This document shows positions 23,157 through 33,852 of a DNA stretch of 64,000 bases, in pieces. Each line of letters opens with the position of its first letter. Positions within the stretch are counted from its first letter, which is position 1. A model generated the notes under the pieces. That model searched no databases. It was not told where the DNA came from and saw only the letters and a program-made list of their open reading frames with translations. Origin of the DNA: Chiridota heheva (taxonomy: Eukaryota > Echinodermata > Holothuroidea > Apodida > Chiridotidae); contig JAIGNY010000327.1 of NCBI GenBank assembly GCA_020152595.1, positions 2,026,001 to 2,090,000 of the forward strand. Direction: 5' to 3'. Position numbers and translations under genes: made by a program.

Positions 23157-24307
23157 TACCGCTGCCAACGAAGTTGGATGGAGATTATGTTTTTAACTCT
23201 TGTTTGTTTGTTTTTACCTCCGCCAACGTATAGTAGTTGTACGGAGGTTATGTTTTCCCTCTGTTTGTTTGCTTGCTATCAAGATATCTCAAGAAATGAT
23301 AACTGGATCGGATTAAATTTGGTAGGGGTTTTGTGGATGAATTGACTAAAATTTGAGACGTATTGGAACAGGGGAGGGGTAAAAATGGGGGTCGGGACAT
23401 CTTTTCACCCTGTTTGTCTGTCATCAAGATATCTCAAGAACTGATGATTGGATTTTGATTAAAATTTGGAACTAATTGGAAAAGGGGAGGGGCAGAAATT
23501 GAGGGTTGGGGATGTTTTAGGATGAGATCTGTCAAGACTAAGTTATCAAGACCAACTTGAAACTTTGCAATGAAATGTGCTGAACAATGACTTTGCACTC
23601 TGAATGAAGATCCAAACAATCAATTTTCTGGACTCAAAGAGACTTGTGCACTTGCCAGTTGTATAACTCACCCCTACTACCCCTGGCATGCCAATGTCAG
23701 TCAAATATGAGTCATTGACATCTGAAACAGTGATTCATTTACATGTGCATCATTGTACCAAGTATTCAGTCACCTGAGTGACATTGGTTTGAGTCAATTG
23801 ACTTCAGACCTATTGACTTTGTACAGAGGTGAGTGATTTGGGTTAAGTAATTTCAGAAGAAATGTCAGTCACCTAAGTGACTGAAAGTGCGTCATTGTAC
23901 ATGTTTTGGTCACCCAACTTGCTGCAATGACTCACCTTGTCTGGGGGTGTAGGGTGAGTCACACAATTGACAAATGCATTAAATTAAGGGTTTTCTGGAA
24001 TCAAAGAAAATGAAACAATTGGTTTCTGCCATGAATGGAAAACGCTGAAATGTGAATGCTAGCTGAAAAAGAGCTCAAACAATGATGCTTCACTTGAATA
24101 AAACTAAAAACAATGGAATGGCCTTGGAAGAAATCCAGTCAGAAGATAATCTTCAAGTATTTAGATTGCAAATAATTATTACAGATCAAAACTTGGGAAT
24201 GAATCTTGGTGGGCCTAGGATTTCTGAGGTAGATTATATCGGGTATTGGGATCAAATGAACTATATCATTATTCTAGGCATGCTGAAATTGCAATGGGGC
24301 AGAGGTA
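23157..24307. mobile_element. Dispersed TIR element with TACCTCYGCC ends (copy 1)
   Basis: The left region TACCTCCGCCAACG and the right-end complement TACCTCTGCC form a short TIR. Internal sequence (GATATCTCAAGAACTGATGA, repeated twice with variation) matches 46,557-47,515 in inverted orientation along nearly the whole length. A second left-end-like block lies at 23,215. This copy carries an extra insertion at about 23,650-23,977 that the other lacks. Confidence 0.7.
23650..23977. mobile_element. Nested small TIR insertion
   Basis: This roughly 330-bp segment is absent from the second copy of the host repeat near 46,875. Its ends are inverted repeats: CAGTTGTATAACTCACCC on the left and the complement of CAATTGTGTGACTCACCC on the right. 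Repeated GTCATTGACAT / AGTCACCTGAGTGAC-like motifs lie inside. Confidence 0.65.
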
Positions 24308-24712
24308 TGCGCTGGATGATGGCAGCAGCAGCTGTTTTGTTGCCTTTCTTGGAGCCAATAGTTTTGGTTGAAAACAAAACTGTGTGCGAAAACAATTAAA
24401 TAAAATATCTAGAAATGTTTAGATCATTGATGTTACAGCCCGATGGGAGTGTTTTGAACTTTGACTGTACTGTGGAGAGCTTGTCAGACAATTTTTATGA
24501 AAAGAATAGTCAAAAATAATTCGCTAAGAGTAACAAAAATTACCTTTAAAATAGTTTTTGAAGACATGGATGGGCTTCAAACATTGATTTTAATCATTGT
24601 GAGCGAAAAAAAAAAACAAGGGTAAAATCACAGGTGTTCCTAACGTTTGTCAGACTATATATATTTTTATGATAAAGAATAGTCAAGCGGTACATACGGG
24701 GTTAATCTGCAC
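24308..24712. other. Spacer before the 24.7-29.2 kb element
   Basis: AT-rich, with a direct repeat of GTCAGAC...TTTTTATGA-AAAGAATAGTCAA at about 24,484 and 24,651. No gene recognised. Confidence 0.45.
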
Positions 24713-25140
24713 CCCAGGACTCTTCCAAACCAACTTTTTAGCTTCTTTTTATAGTCCTAAAACACATTCACGATGTTAACAAAAAAAAAAAATCCGGCAC
24801 TCTGGAGATATTCAAGATGGCGTCCAAAATGGCGCCAAAAATGGGACAATTCTCTAAAAAGTCATATATTGGCCATAAGCAATAATTATCTTTAAAAAGA
24901 AACCTCAAAATATTATCATAGGAGCTGTTGGGAACACTTGCAACCATATTTATATTTTTGCATAACTTTGCCATATTCCAAATCCAATATGGCGGCCAAT
25001 ATGGTGTCCAAAATGGCCGCCAAAATGACAAAATTCTAATTTAAAAGTCATATATTGTCCATAATTAAAAGAAAGTACAGAATATTATTTTAGGGCCATT
25101 GGGAACTCTTACCAACCATGTTTGTATTGTTACTATTTTC
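24713..25140 (+). repeat. Left composite terminal inverted repeat
   Basis: Reads outward to inward: terminal CCCAGGACTC block, CGATGTTAAC, an A-tract, CGGCACTCTGGAGATATTC, AAGATGGCGTCCAAAATGG, then about two copies of a unit containing AAAAGTCATATATTG, CTCAAAATATTAT and CTTGCAACCATATTTATAT. It is the inverse of 28,656-29,171. The inner limit is approximate. Confidence 0.85.
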
Positions 25141-25303
25141 TAAATCATAGATGGCCTATGGGAAAATTGTTTTGTATGCATCAATTTGGTCTGCATGAAT
25201 CCAATTTACCCTTTTAAAATCCAAGTCGGTATCGCAGACCGTTTTTGCAGAGTCCTATTCCGAAAATTTTAGACTGAGTTAGCAACAACACTACAACGTT
25301 AAA

Positions 25304-28300
25304 ATGGCTCATTTAATAGAGGAAAACATAACCTTTAAAAAAAAGTTGAAGACCCAGTACACACACAAGTCTCAATTCCCAGAACCAAAGAGCACTCTCT
25401 CAAGCTAGACACACCTGCTCCATTGCCACCTTTTCATATTGCAAAGAGAAAAGGTCCTAACATAGACCTACAGAATGTCCAGCAGCCAGAAGAAAATTTG
25501 GCTTTGTTACAGAGAGCTTTAACAGTGTACTTCATCTGGGCTTTCTGTCGAAAAGCAAGTAGTACTGACAAGCAGCAGATACCAGCACTGTGTGGGTTCA
25601 TTTCTGCCATTGGATGCCCCCAAGTGAACTTACCACCATTGACTTTTATCCGTCCATTACCGAGCCTATCACAGAGTACAATGTTGTGAAAGAACTGTTG
25701 CGTCAATGCGAGAAGGCTACTGAGGAAGTTGGACAGCGTTACACAATAACTACATTTGACCTTGGTGTAATCATGAAAGCCATGCCTATCATATGGGACA
25801 ACCCTGCAGCTTACAAGAACCACATCGTCCTCATTGGAACCTTCCATACCATCATGAACTACTTGAATATGCTTGGACATAAGATGGCAAGTTCTGGCTA
25901 CTCTGAGCTCATTATAGAAGCAAATCTCACAACCTCTGGCTGCCTGAAAGGAGTTCTAAATGGCAAAGCGTATAGCAAGTCCATGTGGTGTCTGAAAGTA
26001 GTAAGTGAAGCCTTAGAACGACTACTTCTTTCAGCTTATATCGCCCAGAGGGATGAAACTGCTCACGGCCCCACAAATGCAGATGCTCTGGATGCCTTGA
26101 TAACACTCTGTAATGCTGAGAACTTTAATGCTGTTCTTCAAGATCCTACAATTCAGCAGTATCTAAATGACTACACGGTGTTCCAAGAGCGAGTCCGAAA
26201 TGGAGAACTAGGAAAGACCGCCAAGTTCTGGATATCTTTTTTGGATCATGCACACCGTATCTTTATGCTGCTCTATGCAGTAAAGACAAACAATCTGAAA
26301 TTGTACCACAAGTGCATGGCGGACATGGCAGACTTGTTCTTTAGCTTTGGAGGAATCAATTACTCTAGATACCTCACCTGGTTTGATGCATTTCTCGCCA
26401 ACATTGAGGTCAGTCATCCAGGAGCTACTCGATTACTAGAGAAAGGAGCCATATCCGTTGCCAGGTCCAGAATACCCGGTAACTTATGTGCCGTAGACAA
26501 GACGATAGAGGAAACCTTCATGAAGTTTGCCAAGTCCCATGCTGGTGCTGGTGGAGCTGGTTTTACTGGAATCTTAGAGAACTACGGTGCTTACCAGCGA
26601 TGGATTCGGACGACATCAGAACGTAGTAAGTACTACCAGGCCACATTGGAGATATGTGACATGTGTCTTGACAATGATAACGCCAAGTGTGGCAAGCACC
26701 GTGAGCAACTCCAGACAGAAATCAAAAGGAGTGAAGCTGCAGTACAACGAGTAATGGATGCCATAGAAGGCTTCCTCAACCCATTCGACATAGCAGACAA
26801 AGACCGCTTGTATGAGATTTCATCTGGCAATCCCATACCTTCTGAGATAGAACATGATGTTCTAACTGCTGAGGAAGCTGGCAGGTTGGAGAAGGAGAAG
26901 TTTGTTGAGGAGAGGCTAAAGAAAAAAGATGACGACGAAGGACGAAAGGAATTCTTTGACCCGTTGAAGAAGTTAAAGCTGAAGACCATGCAAAAGTTGA
27001 ACAAGAAAGTTAAGCTAACATCTGCTCAAGGAAATGCTTTGAAATATCAAGAGCAGGGGGGGTATAGCCTTTCAAATTCTTGTGAAGTCACAGATGCTCT
27101 CTCAACCTGTAAGCATTGATGAACTGATGAATTACTGCATTACACTAGTACCTCATGCTCTAGGTACTCCCGATGGCTTCATGGCAAAAACCAACAAAGC
27201 AGCAGCAGTCCACTTCCTCAAAAGCGACGTGCCTCAAGCTTCCTTACCGTCCAGAAATGCTGGAGAAACACTCTTCATTGAAGATGGGAATGCCCATTTC
27301 CATACATTGAAGGATCTGCCTCCAACCTTCAAGCAAATTTCTTTCAAGCTGCTTGACCAAATAAGCCATAAGCCAGATGTAATCTTCTCAACTGACATGT
27401 ATCTGGAAGAGTCCATCAAAAGTCAGGAGGGCTTCGCCGTGGCTGCAGTGAGAAAATCCTCTTGGAAGGCATCAACACCAGAAAGCCAGCCAATTTCAAG
27501 GTCTTTCTGCAGAATGACGAAAATAAAAAGCAGTTGTGTCAGCTCATGCTTCGCTCTTGGAGTAGTCCAGAAGCAGCACGACGTTTAGTAGGAAGGAAAG
27601 TTATACTTGTGGTTGAAGGTGTTCCGTTCTTGCTAACATCTACCGACGGTGCATCTGTGCAACAACATGAAATCCCAGGGCTTAGATCAAACCAAGAGGA
27701 AACAGACAGCCGAGTGATCCTGTATTTGTTTTATGCCAAGGAACATGGTTACAAACAGGCAGTTGTACACAGCCCAGATAGCGATATCTTCTTCATATTG
27801 TTGTACTATGCAGAGAAATTGCGACCACTGACTGTTCTGTTTGACACTGGCAGTGGAGTTAACCGGAGACTCCTTGACATCTGTGACATAGCAAAAGACT
27901 TGGGACCCACATACTGTAAGGCACTTCTCGGCATTTACTGCTTTACTGGTGCAGATTGCAACTGCGCTTTTAAAGGAAAGGGGAAGAAAATTCCTCTGAA
28001 GACACTTGAAAAGAGGCCACGCTACCAAGACTCTTTCGTGAAGTTGGGCAATAGCTGGGAAGTTGAGGAGAGTCTAGTTGATGAGCTGGATGAGTTTGTG
28101 TGTGCTCTATATGGCTTTCCTAGACTTAAGCATGCCAATCAAGTTCGATGTGCAATGTTGAAGAAGATGATTGGCGAAGGAGAGACCATCAAGTCATCCA
28201 AAGTAGATTTGTCCAGGATGCCACCTTGTAGACAGTCGCTGATCCCACACATCAAACGTGCAAATTACAGGGTAGCTCAATGGAAACGGGCACACATACC

Positions 28301-28520
28301 CATACTTGAAATCCCGCCTCCTACAGCACATGGATGGGCTCTTTGTGATGGATACATTGAGCCAGTGTGGTCAGAGGGACCTATCTTGCCGTCATGTCTT
28401 CAAGATATATTGGCTGATGACACTGAGGAGGATTCATCTGATGAAGAATATCCTGAGGAAGATGGTGTTCCAGATGAATCAGATTATTCCAGCCTAGACT
28501 CTGATTCTGACAGTGACTGA
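25304..28520 (+). pseudogene. Large element protein (about 1,070 residues) broken by about four frameshifts
   Basis: Reading starts at ATG 25,304 (MAHLIEENITF), shifts frame between 25,337 and 25,400, again at a C5 run near 25,618, at a G7 run near 27,056, and near 27,428. The main segment to about 27,060 has the conserved-looking phrases TTFDLGVIMKAMPIIWDNP, IGTFHTIMNYLNMLGHKM, GKTAKFWISFLDHAHRI and SRYLTWFDAFLAN. Its end is Lys/Glu-rich (EKEKFVEERLKKKDDDEG). From memory, predicted proteins with this order of phrases are scattered in fish and invertebrate genomes without known function; I cannot confirm this here. The protein ends in an acidic tail (EEDSSDEEYPEED to SDSDSD). Three of the four shifts lie at short runs, so assembly error is a real alternative to decay. 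The gene lies centrally between the TIRs. Confidence 0.8.
27429..28520 (+). CDS. C-terminal FEN1/XPG-like (PIN-fold) nuclease domain of the element protein
   Basis: Counted from the Met at 27,462, acidic residues are spaced as in FEN1/XPG internal regions: E79, E80, D82 (NQEETDSRVILY), then D106 and D108 (VVHSPDSDIFFILL), then D165 in CFTGADCNCAFKGKGKK, which resembles the aspartate plus helix-hairpin-helix of flap nucleases. An upstream block, IFSTDMYLEESIK (27,390-27,419, other frame), may supply the first aspartate. FEN1-family enzymes cut branched DNA using metal ions held by such residues. That this one is a nuclease is inferred from motif spacing only. The reading frame is open from about 27,429, so an artificial start was not chosen. 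The acidic C-terminus follows residue 320. Confidence 0.7.
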   Translation, partial: GLRRGCSEKILLEGINTRKPANFKVFLQNDENKKQLCQLMLRSWSSPEAARRLVGRKVILVVEGVPFLLTSTDGASVQQHEIPGLRSNQEETDSRVILYLFYAKEHGYKQAVVHSPDSDIFFILLYYAEKLRPLTVLFDTGSGVNRRLLDICDIAKDLGPTYCKALLGIYCFTGADCNCAFKGKGKKIPLKTLEKRPRYQDSFVKLGNSWEVEESLVDELDEFVCALYGFPRLKHANQVRCAMLKKMIGEGETIKSSKVDLSRMPPCRQSLIPHIKRANYRVAQWKRAHIPILEIPPPTAHGWALCDGYIEPVWSEGPILPSCLQDILADDTEEDSSDEEYPEEDGVPDESDYSSLDSDSDSD

Positions 28521-28655
28521 TTCATTATAAACACAGGTTATTTTAAATGTATAAAATATGAACATTGTAGAAGAAACTAGTAACTCTTATGAAAAGATAA
28601 GCGGTGGACATTCGCTATATAAAATGTCCATATGTAAGCAATTTTTTTTCATGAT

Positions 28656-29171
28656 TTTCTTTTTTGATATACTTGGCGGCCATTTTGGATGCCATACTGG
28701 CCGCCATATTGGATTTTGAACATGGCAAAGTTATGCAAAAATATAAATATGGTTGCAAGTGTTCACAACACCTTCTAGAATAATATTTTGAGGTTTCTTT
28801 TCAATGATAATTATTGTTTATGGCCAATAACTTTTTGATTTTTTTTAATTTGACCATTTTGACGCCATTTTGGACGCCATCTTGGCCGCCATATTGGATT
28901 AGGAACATGGCAAAAAATATGAATATGGTTGCAAGTGCTCCAAAAAGCTTCTAGAACAATATTTTGAGGTTTCCTTTCAATAAAAATTATTATTTATGGC
29001 CAATATATGACTTTTTATAGAATTTTACCATTTTGGACGCCATATTGACGCCATTTTGGACGCCATCTTGAATATCGCCAGAGTGCCGAGATTTTTTTTT
29101 GTTAACATCTTAAATGTGTTTTAGGACCATAAAAAAAGAAGCTAAAAAAGTTGGTTTGGAAGAGTCCTGGG
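28656..29171 (-). repeat. Right composite terminal inverted repeat
   Basis: Inverse of the left arm, ending CCTGGG at 29,171. It has two successive units of about 190 bp, each with GGCCGCCATATTGGAT, CAAGTG and AATATTTTGAGGTTTC blocks. It is about 90 bp longer than the left arm because of extra GCCATTTTGGACGCC repeats. Confidence 0.85.
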
Positions 29172-29570
29172 TAAAATGGGTTTTGGGTAAAGATCCAAGT
29201 TAAAACTGAGTTTTTCCTAAACACCTCAGACCTCTCTTAAAACAGCACAGGAGGTTATAGGATTGTATTATACACCGGACTAAAACACGGCTGGCATTAG
29301 ACCTAGTCCACAGTCAAACGGTGTCTGTGGCTACGTTATGTTAACGTTATGTCCTAATAACTCCTATGCTACAGTGAGGCTAACGTTAGGGCTTAGGCCT
29401 ACTCAGTCAGACAAGTTTTAGGTTAGGCGCTGGGCGTACTCGAATTTTATGTAATTCAAAAACAGGATTACGGGTAATTATCACCCATAATAAACAATAG
29501 CAGAGGTAAAGCTCATACTCAGAGAGTTCACGCCGCAATCACAGACACCTACCTCGGTTTTAAGGCGTTT

Positions 29571-29710
29571 GACAGAATCTCCAGCCGGGTGTCTTTTTAT
29601 GACGTCAATTCTACGTCATTTGGCTAGCTTAAATTTAGGTTTGCTTATGTTAGGTATAGGTTAGGTGGGTAACTTGTCGAACGTAAAAACACCCGGTTAA
29701 AGATTCTGTC
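29571..29710. mobile_element. 140-bp TIR MITE
   Basis: The left end GACAGAATCTCCAGCCGGGT and the right-end complement GACAGAATCTTTAACCGGGT are inverted repeats, with similarity continuing into GTGTYTTTAYG. A CRE-like TGACGTCA lies inside at about 29,600. No clear target duplication. Confidence 0.65.
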
Positions 29711-30232
29711 GGCTGCGGTTTTAGGCCTACACAAGATTTAGTGTGCGCCGTAAGTAAACACCATCCTATTACATTTTTAAACCTTTAAAAATGTACATAT
29801 TATTCTAGCTAAATACACATAAATTTAATAAAACGATATTTCAAGTGGCTTATAAATAAAATAAATATTTATAACTATTATAAAAATGGTTACAGATATG
29901 ATACCTAATATTGATATTATTGATTAATATCTTTGAAGATAGAGTGTTTGCCATTTTTCAATCAAATGTCACCTGAAAGATTGGATAAGTCACATGACCT
30001 TTTAAAAAAAAAAAAATTTAGGGATTGAAATTAGAATAAACACTTTTAAAAAAATATTTCTTATCAATGATGACAAAAATGAAACAACGGTGAAAAACTA
30101 GTTACACATCTATCTATATATTTTTTAAAGTAGTTTTAGTTCTAAAGATTGTAGAACTGTTTGGAAAATGACTGGTGTATGCAGGGCTTCTAGGGAAAGA
30201 GTGATATATTGGGATTCAGCATCTCAATGGTG

Positions 30233-30677
30233 ACATGTATGGCCCCTGGCATGTATGGCCCCTGGCGTGTGTGGCCCCTGGCGTGTGTGGCCCCTGGCGT
30301 GCGTGGCCTCTGGCGTGCGTGGCCTCTGGCGTATGTGGCCCCTGGCGTGTGTGGCCCCTGGCGTGTGTGGCCCCTGGCGTGTGTGGCCCCTGGCGTGTGT
30401 GGCCCCTGGCGAGTGTGGCCCCTGGCGTGTGTGGCCCCTGGCGTGTGGCCCCTGGCATGTGTGGCCCCTGATATGTGTGGTCCCTAGCATGTGTGGCCTC
30501 TTGCATATGTGGCCCCTGGCATGTGTGGTCCCTGGCATGTGTGGCCCCTGGCATATGTGGCCCCTGGCATGTGTGGCCTATGGCATGTGTGGCCCCTGGC
30601 ATGTGTGGCACCTGGCATGTATGACCCCTGGCATGTGTGGCCCCTGGCATGTGTTGCCCCTGGCATGTATGGCCCCT
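30233..30677. repeat. 16-bp minisatellite, about 27 units
   Basis: Tandem units of GGCCCCTGGCGTGTGT and variants (GGCATGTGT in the right half). The left half is CG-richer and the right half has CG changed to CA, as expected from CpG decay. Because 16 is not a multiple of 3 and the unit lacks stops, all forward frames stay open; the apparent proteins are artefacts. Confidence 0.95.
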
Positions 30678-33421
30678 TAAGGGGTACAGGGAAAACCTCT
30701 AGAAATTGATCGATTTACTCTTTTCTCTCAAAGAAATCATGTTTTGGTGTAAATCTGGCACAAGTTTGTAGAGTACAAAAAATCGCAACTTGCGTAGTCA
30801 ATTATAAGGTGATAGGAAAAGTATTTTATTTTAAAGAACAATTCTAATAAATAATTGATCAAATAATAGCAAATGTGTTTTCAAAGAAACAATTATGTGA
30901 AGATGTTTCGTTGTTTCTGTTAATCATCAACAAGCAAATCAAATTCCTGTTTATTTCTTTTGATTTATTGCTTATTGCAACGAGGCTCTTTGATGACATT
31001 ATGTGTGGGCACGAAGCACTCGGCATGGAGACCAGGGCAAGCCTATTTGATGCCGGGTGTCAATGGTGTAAAAGTATGGTGGCTGAAGGAATTCATGGCA
31101 AGAAGGGCAGATAATCAAGTGGGGCACTTCCCTTTACTCATTTAGGAATTTAGGAAACGGGGAGGGGGATGTAGGGGATGGAAAGGGAGGGGGATTACAC
31201 AGGGAGAGGATTCACCATTCCGGTTGCATTCTTTTTTCTCGACTGGAAAGTAAAATTGGGAATGGCACGACATTTTGTTAACATTTGGCATCATTTCATA
31301 AAATTCTCAGAAAATTTCCCAAAAAGAAAGAAAATTGCTCAAAAATGAAAAAAAATTCCCAACAATTTCCCGAAACTTTGTTAAAGGAGATTTTCCGGTC
31401 AGCAGCAACTTTAGATTTGAAATTTGAAGGTTCTTTCCCTATCCCAGCTCTGAGAGGTAATATATGCTCCTGATGATAATCTGAAACAGGAAATCGAGTA
31501 TTTAGTTCATGATAAAGTGCTCAATGCCTACAAGGGCTATGAACAAATTGTTCTTTAAGAATTACAATAAATTTATATCGCTTTTAAAAGGGCACCTTGC
31601 TAACAACCCCGTTCGCCCCCAGGGAAGTAGCTTGATGGGGTCGGTGTTACACCCCTAATTTTTTCCGTCGGGCAATTTCCATTTTGACTATTTTGTCGGG
31701 AAAAAATGGCACAGTATTTAAGAAAATCAAGTTGATATCGTTGTATCTTTATGTTTCTTTACAAATACAAATTTGTTGGCCGGGCACAGATCTTAGTCAG
31801 CCTGGTAGACATGTCGGATGTATACATCACTTGAACAAAAGAGCTTCCACACACAAAGTTCCAAAATGTAATTAATAAACAGAGGACAATTTCATATCAT
31901 GCAATTAAAATTTATTCAGATAAGCATTTGGCTTACAATTCTTCAACAGGCAGAGGAGAAATTTCCGCTGAAAATTGATAAAATCCGGACAAAAATTTTG
32001 GGGCTTGTGAGCAAAGCCTTCTTATTGGTTTAGGGGCAAAACTCCGGTAGCTGAAAAGAGTTCTTGCTTTTGATGCCCTGATAATGGTTTAGAATCAAAA
32101 GAAAGCTCCAAAGTGTAAGTGATTAAAAGAGAAAAAATTCAAAATCTAAATGTTGAAATCTTCTCAAATAAGTATTTGAGCAGTAAGCACCCAAATATTC
32201 TGAGTATAATGTTGTTAGCATCATGCCGAGTCTGCCGCGGTCAGGATAACATGGTTTGGATATCTGATATCTGATGTCAGGATTCAAGTACTAAGTTTAA
32301 TCATGATTGTCAGAATATTCAATGTCCTTAATTTGACAAGCAAATAAGAAGTCCTTATGGTTCTGGTGGATTCTCATCATTTTCTTATTGACAGCAAATC
32401 AAGCGCCATATATCAGTATTTATTAGACAAAGTAGCTTAAATTTTCAGCTGATCAGGGGCAAGGGTCACCACGGTATTGTTTTTTCTTGGACCTCAAAAC
32501 TTAAGGTGCCCACCGTGACCTTTAGTGAAATTTTTGAGGTATAACTTGCACAAGTTTGTGTCACTTTGTTAAAACTGTCAACAACACACACACACAAAAA
32601 AGGTGAGAGTTATGGACGCTTTTTCAGTAGGTAGGTAGACAAAAGTCTAATGTTGGGCAACACTGTCTTTTTGGAAAATTTGAAATAGAATGTATTCCCA
32701 GGAAGCGCGTACAATTTCACAATTTTTTGGGAGATTATTCACTTTACTGAAAAGATCGGATATATAATATTTAAGAAAGTTTTTAAATGTTTTAAAGAAA
32801 AGGGCACTTTTTTCCTGAAATTCCTGAAAAAAAAAGCACATTTCTTCGCTAAAAAAGCACATTTTAAACCATTGAGAAAAGTGTGTGTGGTGGGGAATTT
32901 GCCCTTTGATTAGACGTTTTTCGGGATGGGGAACTTTTCTCCTGTTCTGCCGCCTCTGGCGGGCATAAACCCCAAAGAAAAGATGCTATCTTGTCCAATA
33001 TCCTTGACTCACTGCAGGCTCGGAAAAAAAACTTCATTGATTTGAAAAGCGAAAATAAAAGTTCAGCGCCTCCAATTCTATTTTTTTTTTTTGCTCTTAA
33101 CGGTTTCTAAACCTCTTTATTTCAGTTGGATATCGACGACACGTCTGAAATTAACAAAAAACATATTTTTTGACTGTTGGTAAAAAAAGATCCTTTTCAG
33201 TATTTGCTTTAAGTAAACGTTGAATTTAAACAAAAATCTTGAAATTAAACAAATATAGTGTTTTGATCTCTGCAAGTTGGACGAATTTCTGTAAGATTTG
33301 TTGGGAAAAATCTACCGGCACTTATTACGTAATCGATAGAGATTTAGAAACCGTGATGAAAACAGAACAGGATACAATACAGTAATATGCATATGCGCTG
33401 CACGTTACTTTGTATGCTGCG

Positions 33422-33428
33422 TATAAAA
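33422..33428 (+). promoter_or_regulatory. TATA-like box, candidate CPEB promoter
   Basis: TATAAAA in the context CTGCGTATAAAACTACGAG lies about 425 bases upstream of the CPEB ATG. Transcription would start near 33,450-33,460. This is inferred from position only; a spliced leader from further upstream is equally possible. Confidence 0.35.
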
Positions 33429-33564
33429 CTACGAGAACAAATTGTTCTTTCGACGCGATGCACATTGCACTGTATACTGACTGCTGACACTCATTAAACC
33501 CTCGTGGACTGGTGGATCAACAGCGCACATACTGCAACACTAACAGCTGTTCTAAATTTTGTGG

Positions 33565-33710
33565 ATGATTGCAACATAATCATCATGTCAACATAAATAA
33601 GCAGAGCAAATTGCATGAAATTCATCATAAGGAACAAGCAAAAATTTCACTGCAGCTTTTATATTTCAAAGCAAGGGATTTTCAAAGGGTGCAGATCGTC
33701 GGTGAAGTAA
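33565..33710 (+). promoter_or_regulatory. Three upstream ORFs in the candidate CPEB leader
   Basis: If the leader is unspliced it holds short ATG-initiated ORFs at 33,565-33,579 (4 codons), 33,585-33,596 (3 codons) and 33,615-33,710 (31 codons), all closed before the main ATG. Such ORFs commonly reduce main-ORF translation. Their use here is inference. Confidence 0.4.
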
Positions 33711-33852
33711 ACACGAGACTGCAAGAGGCAGACGACAACGGAAGGATTGTTTCAAATTTCACTGCAGCCGATTGAGTTCAGGTCTCATTGAGTAAGGCAG
33801 CAACCTAAACGGAGAAGTCTTTTTCAAATCATTTGCTGCTGCAGCGATTTAA

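Larger units (their letters stand above)
24713..29171 (+). mobile_element. TIR-bounded element with long composite terminal inverted repeats and a flap-nuclease-like gene
   Basis: The first bases CCCAGGACTCTTCCAAACC recur exactly as the inverse at 29,171. The inverted similarity then continues for over 400 bases with small indels. A large plus-strand coding region (25,304-28,520) fills the inside. Each arm has internal repeats rich in GCGGCCATATTGGA and CCAAAATGGC motifs. Long TIRs around one gene are the usual organisation of a cut-and-paste DNA transposon or self-synthesising element, but no recognised DDE or tyrosine recombinase was found and no clean target duplication flanks it. The superfamily is therefore left open. 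Confidence 0.85.
29172..33420. other. Intergenic region upstream of the CPEB-like gene
   Basis: Apart from the MITE at 29,571-29,710 and the minisatellite at 30,233-30,677, no gene was recognised. 29,230-29,760 is less AT-rich and has more CpG than its surroundings and could hold a promoter or distant non-coding exon, but nothing decisive is seen. 30,700-33,400 is AT-rich. Confidence 0.5.

Noticed and set aside
24082-24399. 105-residue plus-strand open frame
   Set aside because: Falls within the dispersed TACCTCYGCC element; the second copy at 46.6 kb does not keep it open.
30209-30709. Long open frames on both strands
   Set aside because: All come from the 16-bp minisatellite, whose unit has no stop codons in any phase.
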